From G963678095 sp963678095 (lineage in GTDB: Bacteria > Bacillota > Negativicutes > Selenomonadales > Selenomonadaceae), in assembly GCA_963678095.2 (NCBI GenBank), contig CAXXXP010000001.1, positions 620,001-684,000 on the forward strand: a stretch of 64,000 nucleotides of DNA, in the 5' to 3' direction. Both the position numbers and the translations under genes were made by a program. Below the pieces are notes generated by a model. That model ran no database searches. It saw nothing but the letters and a program-made list of their open reading frames with translations, and was not told where the DNA came from. Positions 42,339 to 50,731 of the stretch are shown here, in pieces. The first letter of the stretch is position 1; each line of letters opens with the position of its first letter.

Positions 42339-44132
42339 ATGGAAACATTAGAAGGTTTAAAGAGGTCACATCATTGCGGGCAATTGCGTCAGAGTGATGA
42401 ATCTCAGGAAGTGGTATTGTGCGGCTGGGTATCAAGACGCCGCGATCATGGTGGATTGATTTTTGTTGATTTACGTGATCGTTCTGGTTTGGTGCAGGTT
42501 GTCTTTTCGGAAGAAAAGATGGGGGAAGAAGCTTTTCACAAAGCGGAGACACTGCGCTCGGAATTTGTTGTTGGCGTCAGAGGGACCGTTTCTGCTCGTT
42601 CGGAAGAAACCGTGAATCCCCACATGGAAACTGGTGCAATTGAAATCTATTGTCTGGAACTTCGCATTTTGAACAAGGCAAAGACGCCGCCGTTTTACAT
42701 TCAGGACAACCTCGATGTAGATGAAACGCTTCGCCTCAAATATCGTTATCTTGATCTTCGCCGTCCGGAAATGCAAAAGAACATTATTTTGCGTCATCGG
42801 GTGACAAAGGTTATGCGCGATTACTTTGACCGCAATGGCTTTTTGGAAATCGAAACGCCAATGCTCACGAAGAGCACTCCGGAAGGCGCGCGTGATTATC
42901 TCGTTCCCAGTCGTGTAAATCCGGGGAAATTTTATGCTCTGCCACAGTCGCCGCAGATTTTTAAGCAGATTTTAATGGTTGCTGGTTATGAAAAATATTT
43001 CCAGATTGTTCGCTGCTTCCGCGATGAAGATTTGCGTGCGGATCGTCAGCCGGAATTTACGCAGCTTGACATTGAAATGTCATTCATCGATCAGGAGGAA
43101 ATTCTGACAATGATGGAAGGCATGGTTACGGAACTGTTTGACCGTTCGATCGGAGCTAAAGTTTCAATGCCGATGATGCGAATGACCTGGGAAGATGCTA
43201 TGGATAAATATGGCTCTGACAAACCGGATCTTCGGTTTGATATGCAGCTGATGGATTTGTCGGAAGTGGTTCGTGGATCAGACTTCAAGGTTTTTGAATC
43301 GATCCTTGAAAATGGCGGGCAGGTAAAGGCGATCAACGTAAAAGGATATGCTGCTATTCCGCGCCGTGAACTTGACGGACTTGTTGACTATGTTGGTAAC
43401 TATGGTGCTAAAGGACTTGCCTGGTTCCAGTATGCAGAAGAAGGCCTTAAGTCCCCGATCAAGAAATTTTTCTCGGATGAAATATTGGCGAAGATTCAGG
43501 CTGCTACGCAGGCTGAAACCGGCGATTTACTGCTGATTATTGCTGATAAGCCATCTGTCGTTGCGCATGCTCTTGGCGAGCTTCGCCTTGAAATGGCACG
43601 TCGCCGTAATTTAATTGATCCGGACAAGCTCTCCTTCCTTTGGGTGGTTGACTTCCCGATGTTTGAATACAGCGAGACAGAAAACCGCTGGATGGCGATG
43701 CATCATCCGTTTACCGCACCGCGCGATGAGGACGTGCAGTACCTGCTGACGGATCCGGGCCGAGTAAAGGCAAAGGCCTATGATATGGTTCTCAATGGGA
43801 CAGAAATCGGCGGCGGCAGCTTGCGTATTTATAACAGTGAGCTGCAGGAAAAAGTGTTTGAAGCCCTTGGTTTGTCAGAAGAAGAAGCCCGCTTGAAATT
43901 TGGCTTTATGCTCGATGCCTTTGAATATGGTACACCGCCGCATGGTGGATTGGCCTTTGGCCTTGACCGTCTGGTGATGATTATGGCGCAGCGCGATTCG
44001 ATTCGTGATGTCATTGCCTTCCCAAAGACGCAGAGTGCATCATGTATAATGACACAGGCTCCATCAGAAGTTGATGGTAAGCAGCTGCAGGAACTTTCCA
44101 TTCGCACCGCAATTGCCGCGAAGAAAAAATAA
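42339..44132 (+). CDS. aspS: Aspartyl-tRNA synthetase
   Basis: 597 residues, the bacterial length with the GAD insertion domain. N-terminal OB anticodon domain (VVLCGWVSRRRDHGGLIFVD), motif 1 ETPMLTKSTPEGARDYLVPSR (in part), motif 2 RCFRDEDLRADRQPEFTQLD and motif 3 GLAFGLDRLVMIM are intact. Whether it is discriminating or also charges tRNA-Asn cannot be decided here. Followed by a terminator; operon with hisS. Confidence 0.98.
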   Translation: METLEGLKRSHHCGQLRQSDESQEVVLCGWVSRRRDHGGLIFVDLRDRSGLVQVVFSEEKMGEEAFHKAETLRSEFVVGVRGTVSARSEETVNPHMETGAIEIYCLELRILNKAKTPPFYIQDNLDVDETLRLKYRYLDLRRPEMQKNIILRHRVTKVMRDYFDRNGFLEIETPMLTKSTPEGARDYLVPSRVNPGKFYALPQSPQIFKQILMVAGYEKYFQIVRCFRDEDLRADRQPEFTQLDIEMSFIDQEEILTMMEGMVTELFDRSIGAKVSMPMMRMTWEDAMDKYGSDKPDLRFDMQLMDLSEVVRGSDFKVFESILENGGQVKAINVKGYAAIPRRELDGLVDYVGNYGAKGLAWFQYAEEGLKSPIKKFFSDEILAKIQAATQAETGDLLLIIADKPSVVAHALGELRLEMARRRNLIDPDKLSFLWVVDFPMFEYSETENRWMAMHHPFTAPRDEDVQYLLTDPGRVKAKAYDMVLNGTEIGGGSLRIYNSELQEKVFEALGLSEEEARLKFGFMLDAFEYGTPPHGGLAFGLDRLVMIMAQRDSIRDVIAFPKTQSASCIMTQAPSEVDGKQLQELSIRTAIAAKKK

Positions 44133-44146
44133 TTTATCATAACGAT

Positions 44147-44185
44147 AAAGCACAAGATATGGGTGTATCTTGTGCTTTATATTTT
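44147..44185 (+). terminator. Terminator of hisS-aspS
   Basis: AAAGCACAAGAT / ATCTTGTGCTTT stem with an ATGGGTGT loop, followed by ATATTTT. Confidence 0.85.
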
Positions 44186-44207
44186 GCCCGGCGAAAGCGA
44201 CGGCTGG

Positions 44208-44236
44208 TTGCTCCCTCTGGGAACTTATGATACAAT
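44208..44236 (+). promoter_or_regulatory. Promoter of the WecG/TagA gene
   Basis: -35 TTGCTC (44208-44213), 17 bp, -10 TACAAT (44231-44236). Confidence 0.6.
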
Positions 44237-44278
44237 ATGGGAATAGAACCGATAAATTTTTCGTAGAGGAGTATGGAC

Positions 44279-45007
44279 GTGTCGTTGCAAAAAGTGGATA
44301 TACTCGACGTAAATGTGGCTTCCCTGACTATGGAAGAGGCCGTTACCGCCGTGGAGAAATATATAGATGAAAAAGCCGGGGCCTTGGTGGCAACAGCAAA
44401 TGCTGAGATGATTATGATGGCAAACAAGGATCAGGAACTTAAACAGATCCTCAATGAAGCGGATTTGGTTGTCCCGGACGGAGCCGGTACGGTTTGGGCT
44501 GCTCATCAGATGGGAGTAGCTATGCCGGAAAGGGTTGCTGGCTATGATCTAGCCCAGCAGTTGATGGCAAGAGCCCCGAAGCGCGGTGCAAGGATTTTCT
44601 TTTTTGGATCGGCGCCGGGCGTTGGGGAAAAGGCAAAAGAAAAAGCCGAAGCAGATTATCCCGGGATACAGATTGTCGGTGTTCGGGATGGATATTTTAA
44701 AGCGGAAGATGAAAAAGAGATTATCGCGCAGATACGGGCCGCTAAGCCGGATTTACTGCTGGCAGCTCTGGGCGTGCCTAAGCAGGAAAAATGGCTGAAA
44801 CGTCATTTGAGCGAACTTCAGGTGCCGGTCGCAATTGGCGTTGGTGGTACACTGGATGTAATGGCGGGCGTGATGAAACGGGCTCCGCGATGGATGCAAA
44901 AAGCAAAGCTCGAATGGTTGTTTCGCGGGCTTTTGCAGCCGAAACGCATTGGCCGCCTGATGGCGTTGCCACGGTTTGTCCTCAAGGTTTATGCCTGTAA
45001 AAAGTAG
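44279..45007 (+). CDS. WecG/TagA/CpsF-family glycosyltransferase
   Basis: 242 residues from GTG 44279; AGAGGAG lies 7 bp before this codon but only 1 bp before the in-frame ATG 44273. GT26 features: TANAEMIMMANKD, LVVPDGAGTVWAA (catalytic Asp region), IFFFGSAPG, LLAALGVPKQEKW and VGGTLDVMAG. The family transfers ManNAc-type sugars to a lipid-linked GlcNAc in teichoic acid or enterobacterial common antigen synthesis. No other polymer genes lie next to it, so the product is unknown. Confidence 0.9.
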   Translation: MSLQKVDILDVNVASLTMEEAVTAVEKYIDEKAGALVATANAEMIMMANKDQELKQILNEADLVVPDGAGTVWAAHQMGVAMPERVAGYDLAQQLMARAPKRGARIFFFGSAPGVGEKAKEKAEADYPGIQIVGVRDGYFKAEDEKEIIAQIRAAKPDLLLAALGVPKQEKWLKRHLSELQVPVAIGVGGTLDVMAGVMKRAPRWMQKAKLEWLFRGLLQPKRIGRLMALPRFVLKVYACKK

Positions 45008-45036
45008 TAGACAAAGCAAAACGGGTGAACTATAAT
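45008..45036 (+). promoter_or_regulatory. Promoter of psd-pssA
   Basis: -35 TAGACA (45008-45013), 17 bp, -10 TATAAT (45031-45036). A GGCCGG/CCGGCC hairpin at about 45053-45068 lies in the leader. Confidence 0.65.
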
Positions 45037-45112
45037 TACAAAAGAAGCGGGTGGCCGGTATTCCGGCCCCTAAATAACAAATCGCAAGGTTTTAAATGGA
45101 GGTGGTTGTCAC

Positions 45113-45757
45113 ATGGTGAGAGCTCCTATAATAAAAGAAGGTTATGGCTTTATTGCTGCAGCATTTTTGCTTGCACTGGTGGTTGGCTATGCGTTTAGCC
45201 CTTACGCGGCGGTCGTTCCAACTGTGCTGGCAGGTTTTTTTATGTTTTTCTTTAGGAATCCATCAAGGGAGATTCCGACAGACAGCTCGGTGGTCGTTTC
45301 TCCAGCTGACGGCAAGGTAATGGATATTGTGCCGGTTGAGAACGATGATTTCGTTGCTGAGCCGGGAATGAAGGTTATTATATTTTTATCGGTATTCAAT
45401 GTGCACATCAATCGCAGCCCGATTGAGGGGCAGATTAAATGCCAGCAGTATACCTGCGGGCGTTTTCGTCCTGCTTACAAGGATACGGTTGGATATGAAA
45501 ATGAACGCCATATGATCGGTATTGAAAATGAAAATTTACAGGTTACGGTAACGCAAATTGCCGGAATCCTTGCGCGCCGCATTGTCTCCTGGGTTACATT
45601 GGATGATGTTCTTGACAAGGGTGAACGATATGGGTTGATTCGATTTGGCTCCTGCACTGAGATCGTAATGCCGAAGAATGTAGCAGTCCAGGTAAAAAAA
45701 GGCGATAAAGTAATCGGTGGCGAGACGATTATCGGGAGGGTAAAGGATAATGTATAG
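45113..45757 (+). CDS. psd: Phosphatidylserine decarboxylase, short proenzyme form
   Basis: 214 residues. N-terminal membrane segments (about 12-48), SPADGKVMDI, FLSVFNVHINRSPI and the self-cleavage site GS within FGSCTEIVMP (about 180), where Ser becomes the pyruvoyl group. This is the short archaeal/Firmicutes-type Psd. It makes phosphatidylethanolamine from phosphatidylserine. GGAGGTGG precedes ATG, and the pssA start overlaps its 3' end by 8 nt. Confidence 0.95.
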   Translation: MVRAPIIKEGYGFIAAAFLLALVVGYAFSPYAAVVPTVLAGFFMFFFRNPSREIPTDSSVVVSPADGKVMDIVPVENDDFVAEPGMKVIIFLSVFNVHINRSPIEGQIKCQQYTCGRFRPAYKDTVGYENERHMIGIENENLQVTVTQIAGILARRIVSWVTLDDVLDKGERYGLIRFGSCTEIVMPKNVAVQVKKGDKVIGGETIIGRVKDNV

Positions 45758-46469
45758 AACGTTAATCCCTAACATGCTGACTTCATCGAATCTTGTTTTT
45801 GGTATGTGTTCGATTATTTCAACATTTAATGGGAATTTTTTTGTGGCAGCGGTATGCATCATTTTGGCAATGATCGCTGACGGACTCGATGGCCGCGTGG
45901 CCAGGTTTTTTGGTGTAAGCAGTGATTTCGGCCGGGAAATGGATTCTTTATGCGATTTGGTTTCCTTTGGTGTAGCACCGGCAATGCTTATATATGTGTT
46001 TTATCTGCACGTATTTGGCTATTTTGGCTGGGTGGCAGCGATCATGTTTGCGCTTTGCGGCGCTCTGCGACTAGCTCGTTTTAATGTCAATACGGATGTT
46101 GTGCACGGCTATTTCATGGGCCTGCCGATTCCGGCTGGTGGGTGTTTGATTTCAACTTTTATCATGCTGTGCATTGTGGTACCGGTGGATCTCAATAATC
46201 TGGGCTTTCTTGTGCCTTTGGCCGTAATGGTGGTAGGTTATTTGATGGTCAGTAAGGTTCGCTATCCGGATTTTAAAGGCAAGGGTGAAAAGTCGCATGT
46301 GTTGTCGCTGATTTTGTCGGCTGCAGTGGGAATTGCGGTTCTCATCGTCGGTAAGAATGCAATCTTTAATGCAATTTTGTTTGACATTTTCATCACCTAT
46401 GCTGTTTTCGGTATTTTGAATACGACCGTTTCGCTATTCAGCACGGCCGGCGAAACGGATAATATCTAA
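45750..46469 (+). CDS. pssA: CDP-diacylglycerol-serine O-phosphatidyltransferase
   Basis: 239 residues, about seven to eight membrane helices. The CDP-alcohol phosphotransferase motif D-G-x2-A-R-x8-G-x3-D-x3-D is seen as DGLDGRVARFF through FGREMDSLCDLVSFG (about 50-77). It makes phosphatidylserine, the substrate of the psd product; the overlapping genes form a two-step PE pathway. Confidence 0.96.
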   Translation: MYRTLIPNMLTSSNLVFGMCSIISTFNGNFFVAAVCIILAMIADGLDGRVARFFGVSSDFGREMDSLCDLVSFGVAPAMLIYVFYLHVFGYFGWVAAIMFALCGALRLARFNVNTDVVHGYFMGLPIPAGGCLISTFIMLCIVVPVDLNNLGFLVPLAVMVVGYLMVSKVRYPDFKGKGEKSHVLSLILSAAVGIAVLIVGKNAIFNAILFDIFITYAVFGILNTTVSLFSTAGETDNI

Positions 46470-46511
46470 AATACATCTGAGTTATTAGGATTTTAAAGGA
46501 GAAAAAAATCC

Positions 46512-47783
46512 ATGAGTTATGCTTTTGACTATATAATGGTTCCTCTGCAGATCATTATATTTCTCTTTACTATGTACTACTTTGTCATTGGTTTTTGTGG
46601 CATGTGGCGCAAAAAGGAAAAGAAAATTCTTATTCCGCAGAAAACATTTGCTGTTATCATTGCCGCCCATAATGAGGAACAGGTCATTGGGCAGCTGATT
46701 GATAATCTGCATAATCTTGAGTATCCGAAAGAATTATATGATATCTATGTAATTGCCGACAACTGTACGGACAATACGCCGCAGATTGCCGAGCAGGCCG
46801 GGGCAATTGTCTGCCAGCGCAACAATTTGGAGAAAGTTGGCAAAGGCTTTGCTATGGAATGGATGTTTGCCAAACTGTTTGAATTCGAACGCAAATATGA
46901 TGCGGTAGCAATTTTTGATGCTGATAATCTGGTCCATCCGCGCTTTTTGCTGGAAATGAACAATCGCCTCTGCAAAGGGGATAAGTTGGTTCAGGGCTAC
47001 CTTGATGCAAAGAACCCGTATGATACCTGGGTGTCAGGGACTTTTGCCATTGCCTTTTGGGTTATTGATCATATTTGGCATTTGGCCAAAACTAATATTG
47101 GCTTGTCCTCGGTTTTGGGTGGAACCGGCATGTGTATTACGACCGATGTATTGAAGAAGCATGGCTGGGGTGCAACCTGTCTGACGGAAGATATGGAATT
47201 CACCATGAAGTCCCTGGTTGAAGGCATTAAGACGACTTGGGCGCATGATGCCATTGTTTACGATGAAAAACCACTGACGTTTAAGCAGTCTTGGAATCAG
47301 CGGAAACGCTGGGCACAAGGGCAGTTTGATGTTGCTCACCGCTTTATTCCGAAAATGCTCAAGGCGGGGATTCAGCAACGTGACATTCGCATCCTTGATG
47401 GTTGCCTGCATTTATTGCAGCCGCATTTTCTGATCCTCTCGACTTTTTTTGTCGTGATCAGTTATCTGCAACTTTTGTTTCCGCCGTTTTATACCAATAT
47501 CTATAATTTTATGCCGTCGGAGCTTTTGACCATTATAATGCTTGGACAGTACATTTTGCCGATCATTATTTTGCTAAAAATCCGTGTGAAACCCAAGGCG
47601 TGGTTTTATCTGCTGTTGTATCCGATATTTATCTATAGCTGGATTCCGATTGTCTTTTTGGGCTTTATCCATCGCAATGAGCATGAATGGAGCCATACGA
47701 AGCACACACGGGCTGTCAGTTATGACGAACTCATGCAGCAGGCAAAGGGCGATTCGATGCTGAGCCGCGAAGCAAGCAAATAA
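46512..47783 (+). CDS. Membrane GT2 glycosyltransferase
   Basis: 423 residues. One N-terminal helix precedes the catalytic domain with AVIIAAHNEEQVIG, AIFDADN (DxD, about 135-139), LTEDME and the QxxRW motif QRKRW (about 259-263), followed by three to four C-terminal TM helices. The layout is that of processive BcsA/PgaC-like or single-sugar membrane GT2 enzymes. The product is unknown; no polysaccharide cluster is adjacent. AAAGGAG precedes ATG. Confidence 0.9.
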   Translation: MSYAFDYIMVPLQIIIFLFTMYYFVIGFCGMWRKKEKKILIPQKTFAVIIAAHNEEQVIGQLIDNLHNLEYPKELYDIYVIADNCTDNTPQIAEQAGAIVCQRNNLEKVGKGFAMEWMFAKLFEFERKYDAVAIFDADNLVHPRFLLEMNNRLCKGDKLVQGYLDAKNPYDTWVSGTFAIAFWVIDHIWHLAKTNIGLSSVLGGTGMCITTDVLKKHGWGATCLTEDMEFTMKSLVEGIKTTWAHDAIVYDEKPLTFKQSWNQRKRWAQGQFDVAHRFIPKMLKAGIQQRDIRILDGCLHLLQPHFLILSTFFVVISYLQLLFPPFYTNIYNFMPSELLTIIMLGQYILPIIILLKIRVKPKAWFYLLLYPIFIYSWIPIVFLGFIHRNEHEWSHTKHTRAVSYDELMQQAKGDSMLSREASK

Positions 47784-47804
47784 CAGCCGTAATTTGCTGG
47801 AAAA

Positions 47805-47832
47805 AGGTGAGTGCCTGCACTCATCTTTTTTT
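47805..47832 (+). terminator. Terminator of the GT2 gene
   Basis: GGTGAGTGC-CT-GCACTCATC (one G-T pair) followed by seven T. Confidence 0.82.
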
Positions 47833-47868
47833 GGTTATATATCAATAATAATAGGATGTGAACAATAT

Positions 47869-48255
47869 ATGTTTGAATTAAGTGTTTCGGCAGAATTTGA
47901 AGCCGCGCATAGAATTGAAGGCTATCCGGGGAAGTGCCATCGTCTACATGGGCATAATTGGGTTGTTGAAGTCGGCGTTATCGGCGATAAACTCAATGAA
48001 CTTGGGATGCTGGTGGATTTCAAGGAAATGAAAAAAGAAGTCAATCGGGTGCTCGATCAGCTGGATCATCAGTATCTGAATGAACTGCCAACTTTTACGA
48101 ATGGCTATAACCCGACAGCTGAACATATCGCCAAATATGTTTATGATGAATTGAAGGGCAGCGAACTGTTGCATGCTGCGTGCCGGCTTAAATATGTTAA
48201 GATATGGGAATCCCCTAAATCCTCGGTAATATACAGTGAAGGTGAACAGCAGTGA
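47869..48255 (+). CDS. queD: 6-carboxy-5,6,7,8-tetrahydropterin synthase QueD
   Basis: 128 residues from ATG 47869, 10 bp after AGGATG; longer frames would cross the terminator. Zn-binding histidines in FEAAHRIEGYPGKCHRLHGHNW (His about 15, 28, 30), catalytic Cys in GKCHR and the terminal KIWESPKSSVIY define QueD. It makes the pterin precursor of preQ0. Overlaps queE by 4 nt. Confidence 0.96.
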   Translation: MFELSVSAEFEAAHRIEGYPGKCHRLHGHNWVVEVGVIGDKLNELGMLVDFKEMKKEVNRVLDQLDHQYLNELPTFTNGYNPTAEHIAKYVYDELKGSELLHAACRLKYVKIWESPKSSVIYSEGEQQ

Positions 48256-48980
48256 GGGCGAATGTAGTAGAAGTGTTTTCATCGATCCAGGGGGAAGGAA
48301 AATATGTCGGTTGCCGCCAGATCTTTGTCCGCTTTTCAGGCTGCAACTTAAAGTGTCGGTATTGTGATACGCTGGTGTCACATGCGCCGTATCTCTATTG
48401 TACGACGGAGGAAGATGCCGGCAGCCGCAAGTTTATCCATCTGACGAATCCGGTATCGGTGGAAGAGCTTACGGAACGCATTCAGCATTTGCTCAAGGTC
48501 AGACATCATTCGATAAGTTTTACTGGTGGAGAACCACTGTATCGCGCGGACTTTATTCATGCACTGGCACCAAAACTTGACTGCAAGGTGTTTTTGGAAA
48601 CGAATGGGACGTTGGTTGATGAACTCGAAACTGTTATCGACGATGTCGACATCATCAGTATGGATATCAAATTGCCGAGCATTACCGGACAAGACCTTTG
48701 GGACCAGCACCGAGCTTTTATGCAGCTGGCAAAAACAAAGGATTTGTATATAAAACTCGTCGTATCGGCAGAAACCACGGCAGAGGAGTTTTCCCGGGCT
48801 GTTGCGTTGGTTCATGAAGTCGATCCAGCGATTCCGTTTATTATTCAGCCGGTGACGCCGACCAATGGCTGCAATGCAGCTCCGCCGGCAGCTGTCCTCG
48901 CGTATCAGGAACAGGCTTTGGCGCTGCTGGATGATGTCAGGGTAATTCCGCAGACGCATAAAATGATTGGGCAAATGTAA
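48252..48980 (+). CDS. queE: 7-carboxy-7-deazaguanine synthase QueE
   Basis: 242 residues, GTG start overlapping the queD stop (GTGA). A radical SAM enzyme: FSSIQGEGKYVGCRQIFVR, cluster motif CNLKCRYCD (about 31-39, CxxxCxxC), SFTGGEPL and QPVTPTNG. An insertion near residues 45-70 is seen in many Firmicutes QueE. It makes CDG from the QueD product. queC and queF are not in the window. It is the last chromosomal gene before the prophage region. Confidence 0.95.
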   Translation: MRANVVEVFSSIQGEGKYVGCRQIFVRFSGCNLKCRYCDTLVSHAPYLYCTTEEDAGSRKFIHLTNPVSVEELTERIQHLLKVRHHSISFTGGEPLYRADFIHALAPKLDCKVFLETNGTLVDELETVIDDVDIISMDIKLPSITGQDLWDQHRAFMQLAKTKDLYIKLVVSAETTAEEFSRAVALVHEVDPAIPFIIQPVTPTNGCNAAPPAAVLAYQEQALALLDDVRVIPQTHKMIGQM

Positions 48981-49004
48981 AAAATAAAGAAACCTTGATA
49001 TATA

Positions 49005-49022
49005 AGGGCTTGAGACCCGTTA
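49005..49022. other. Candidate attachment-site core left of element 1 (attL)
   Basis: AAGGGCTTGAGACCCGTT lies 24 bp behind the queE stop and matches 15 of 18 positions, in the same orientation, with AAAGGCTTGAAACCCCTT at 55442-55459, the junction with element 2. Both lie beside the 3' end of an integrase gene. Confidence 0.55.
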
Positions 49023-49033
49023 AAAACGGAAAT

Positions 49034-49056
49034 GTTGACATTTTGTTGACATTTTC
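49034..49056. repeat. Tandem TTGAC repeats, candidate integrase arm sites
   Basis: TGTTGACATTT occurs twice in tandem with an 11-bp period. A similar 11-bp-spaced TTGAC pair lies at 55495-55510 near the second core-like site. Confidence 0.45.
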
Positions 49057-49065
49057 TCAAAAAGA

Positions 49066-50250
49066 CTAGCTGTTCATGAGTTCATCGAACTTTTGGACAG
49101 CTTCTTTTTTTAGTTTTTTGGTTGTGTGGAGATAAATCATCCGAGTCGTTTTATCATCGGCGTGTCCTAGACGATCAAGTATTATTTCAAGTCCGGTTCC
49201 GGCTTCTGCCAGCAGGGAGGCATGCGTGTGCCGGAGCATATGAGGGTGAACGTCTATGCCAATCTTTTTGGATGCACTGTACATAAAGTTCTGGATCCGT
49301 GAGTTAGGGAGTGGGGCGCCGTAAGGCTTTTCTGGGTTCTTGCATTTCCCTGTGAAAACAAAGTTGTTTTCCTGGTACTGGTTGCGGTAGCGCATCTTAT
49401 CTTCGTTTTGCCAACGTCTGTACTCCTGAAGGGTTTCAATGAGTATTTTTGATACCTTAAGCGTACGGTTGCTCTTCTTTGTTTTAGGCGTTTGAAATAC
49501 ATATTCTCGCCGTAGCTCGTTGGTGAAGAAAATGTCTTTGTTTATCCGGATCGTCTTTTCGGAAAAATCCACGTCATCCCATTGCAGGGCCGTGGCCTCT
49601 GATATTCGGCAGCCGGTATAGGCTAATGTCATGATAATTGGATACATGTGAGGAAAGACGGGCGTGTTTTGCTTTGTATAGTCTAGAAGCTGCTGTAGCT
49701 GATTCTTTTCAAGGTACTTAGGTAAAGCTGCATCTTCACCAATCTTTTCTTTTTCTCGTGGAAGCTGGACGAATTCAGTGGGGTTTTTCGCAATCAGTTC
49801 TTGTTCCATTGCTGATCTGAATACCTTCTTTGCCAGCTTCATAATGGAGGATAGAGTGGCTCGGGAATACGGTTTTCCCTTGGTGCTTATCCGGGAACAG
49901 ATATCATCTATGAATTCTTGAAAATCTCTTCGAGAGATATCTTTCATAGGCTTTTCACCGAAGTAATCGCGGAATATATTCTTTTGATAAAGTTCATTGT
50001 GTGATGATGAGATTTTTATTTTTTTAGCATGTTCCTTATACCATTCGTCAGCAAAATCCGCGGCTGATATGCCGCTTTCAAAGATAAATGTACCGGTGGC
50101 GATCTTTATCTCTATTTTGGCAGCAGCTTGCTGAGCTTCTTTCTTGGTTCTGAATCCTCCCTTAGTAACCTTTCGCCGTTTTCCTTGTGCATCGCGGCCG
50201 GCCTCTACCGAATAAGTGTAGTTTTTCCCTCTCTTATAGATATATGACAT
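49066..50250 (-). CDS. int: Tyrosine recombinase/phage integrase of element 1
   Basis: 394 residues. An N-terminal arm-binding domain (AP2-like: SYIYKRGKNYTYSVEAGRD), a SAM-like core-binding domain and the C-terminal catalytic domain with Arg in TGCRISEATAL, HMLRHTHASL (His337, Arg340), GHADD and nucleophile Tyr373 (RMIYLHT). All catalytic residues are present, so it looks functional. It is read toward queE, with the candidate att core 44 bp beyond its stop. GGGAGGT precedes ATG, and a LexA-like box lies just upstream. It belongs to a different subfamily from the second integrase. Confidence 0.95.
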   Translation of the reverse strand: MSYIYKRGKNYTYSVEAGRDAQGKRRKVTKGGFRTKKEAQQAAAKIEIKIATGTFIFESGISAADFADEWYKEHAKKIKISSSHNELYQKNIFRDYFGEKPMKDISRRDFQEFIDDICSRISTKGKPYSRATLSSIMKLAKKVFRSAMEQELIAKNPTEFVQLPREKEKIGEDAALPKYLEKNQLQQLLDYTKQNTPVFPHMYPIIMTLAYTGCRISEATALQWDDVDFSEKTIRINKDIFFTNELRREYVFQTPKTKKSNRTLKVSKILIETLQEYRRWQNEDKMRYRNQYQENNFVFTGKCKNPEKPYGAPLPNSRIQNFMYSASKKIGIDVHPHMLRHTHASLLAEAGTGLEIILDRLGHADDKTTRMIYLHTTKKLKKEAVQKFDELMNS

Positions 50251-50267
50251 TCAAAATACCTCCCGTT

Positions 50268-50281
50268 AGTACGTATGTTCT
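50268..50281. promoter_or_regulatory. LexA-like box upstream of int (element 1)
   Basis: AGTACGTATGTTCT (minus strand AGAACATACGTACT) has one perfect GAAC half-site and a second half altered at one position relative to GAAC-N4-GTTC. The same motif with one central change lies at 56596-56609. Confidence 0.45.
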
Positions 50282-50288
50282 ATTGATG

Positions 50289-50333
50289 AATCTATTTTTT
50301 ACCGCCCCTAAAAAGAGGCGGCTTTATTTATTT
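50289..50333. repeat. Conserved block A, copy 1 (hairpin behind the cargo slot)
   Basis: 45 bp identical to 56617-56661. It contains CCGCCCCT-AAAAA-GAGGCGG; on the minus strand this forms CCGCCTCT/AGGGGCGG with a G-U pair. It marks the int-proximal border of the variable cargo. Confidence 0.9.
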
Positions 50334-50347
50334 CGTCTATAATATAG

Positions 50348-50731
50348 TTATTTTTTATTTTTACCAAGCATCGTTGATGCAACACCAAAAGCAGAAAACA
50401 TCAAAATTGCAGATAGACAGCTAAGGCCAATTCTTCGATAATCTATACGCATGAAATGTTTTGCCCATCCTGGATATATTTGATAACCGGCAGCCCTGAC
50501 CTTATCCTTTTCATCTTCAATAACCATATTGTCTAATTCGTTTAATAGCCATCCTTTTTCTCGAGGTTTTTGAAAATCTGCATCCGTGTATATTGCTGGC
50601 TGCTGCCAAATAAAGCTATAACCTATATAATATGATTGGCCTTTATATTCTGCCTTCCATGGAACAAATATTAATAACAATGCGACAACAAACATTAGCA
50701 ATGATATTGAAATTTTAAGCGGTTTTCTCAT
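50348..50731 (-). CDS. Hypothetical two-helix membrane protein (element 1 cargo)
   Basis: 127 residues from ATG 50731 (GGTGAT upstream); ATG 50743 is an alternative. One hydrophobic helix near residues 6-26, a central soluble part rich in charged and aromatic residues (YYIGYSFIWQQPAIYTD), and a second helix near 101-120 followed by GKNKK. No known domain recognised. It overlaps the upstream gene, so the two are probably translated together. It lies in the slot between integrase and immunity genes. Confidence 0.65.
   Translation of the reverse strand: MRKPLKISISLLMFVVALLLIFVPWKAEYKGQSYYIGYSFIWQQPAIYTDADFQKPREKGWLLNELDNMVIEDEKDKVRAAGYQIYPGWAKHFMRIDYRRIGLSCLSAILMFSAFGVASTMLGKNKK

Noticed and set aside
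47833..47868. preQ1 riboswitch before queD
   Set aside because: Only 36 bp separate terminator and start; the conserved preQ1 aptamer pieces are absent.
50302..50321. Hairpin in block A as a terminator for the cargo genes
   Set aside because: On the minus strand, where the cargo is transcribed, it is followed by A residues, not T. Its role remains open.
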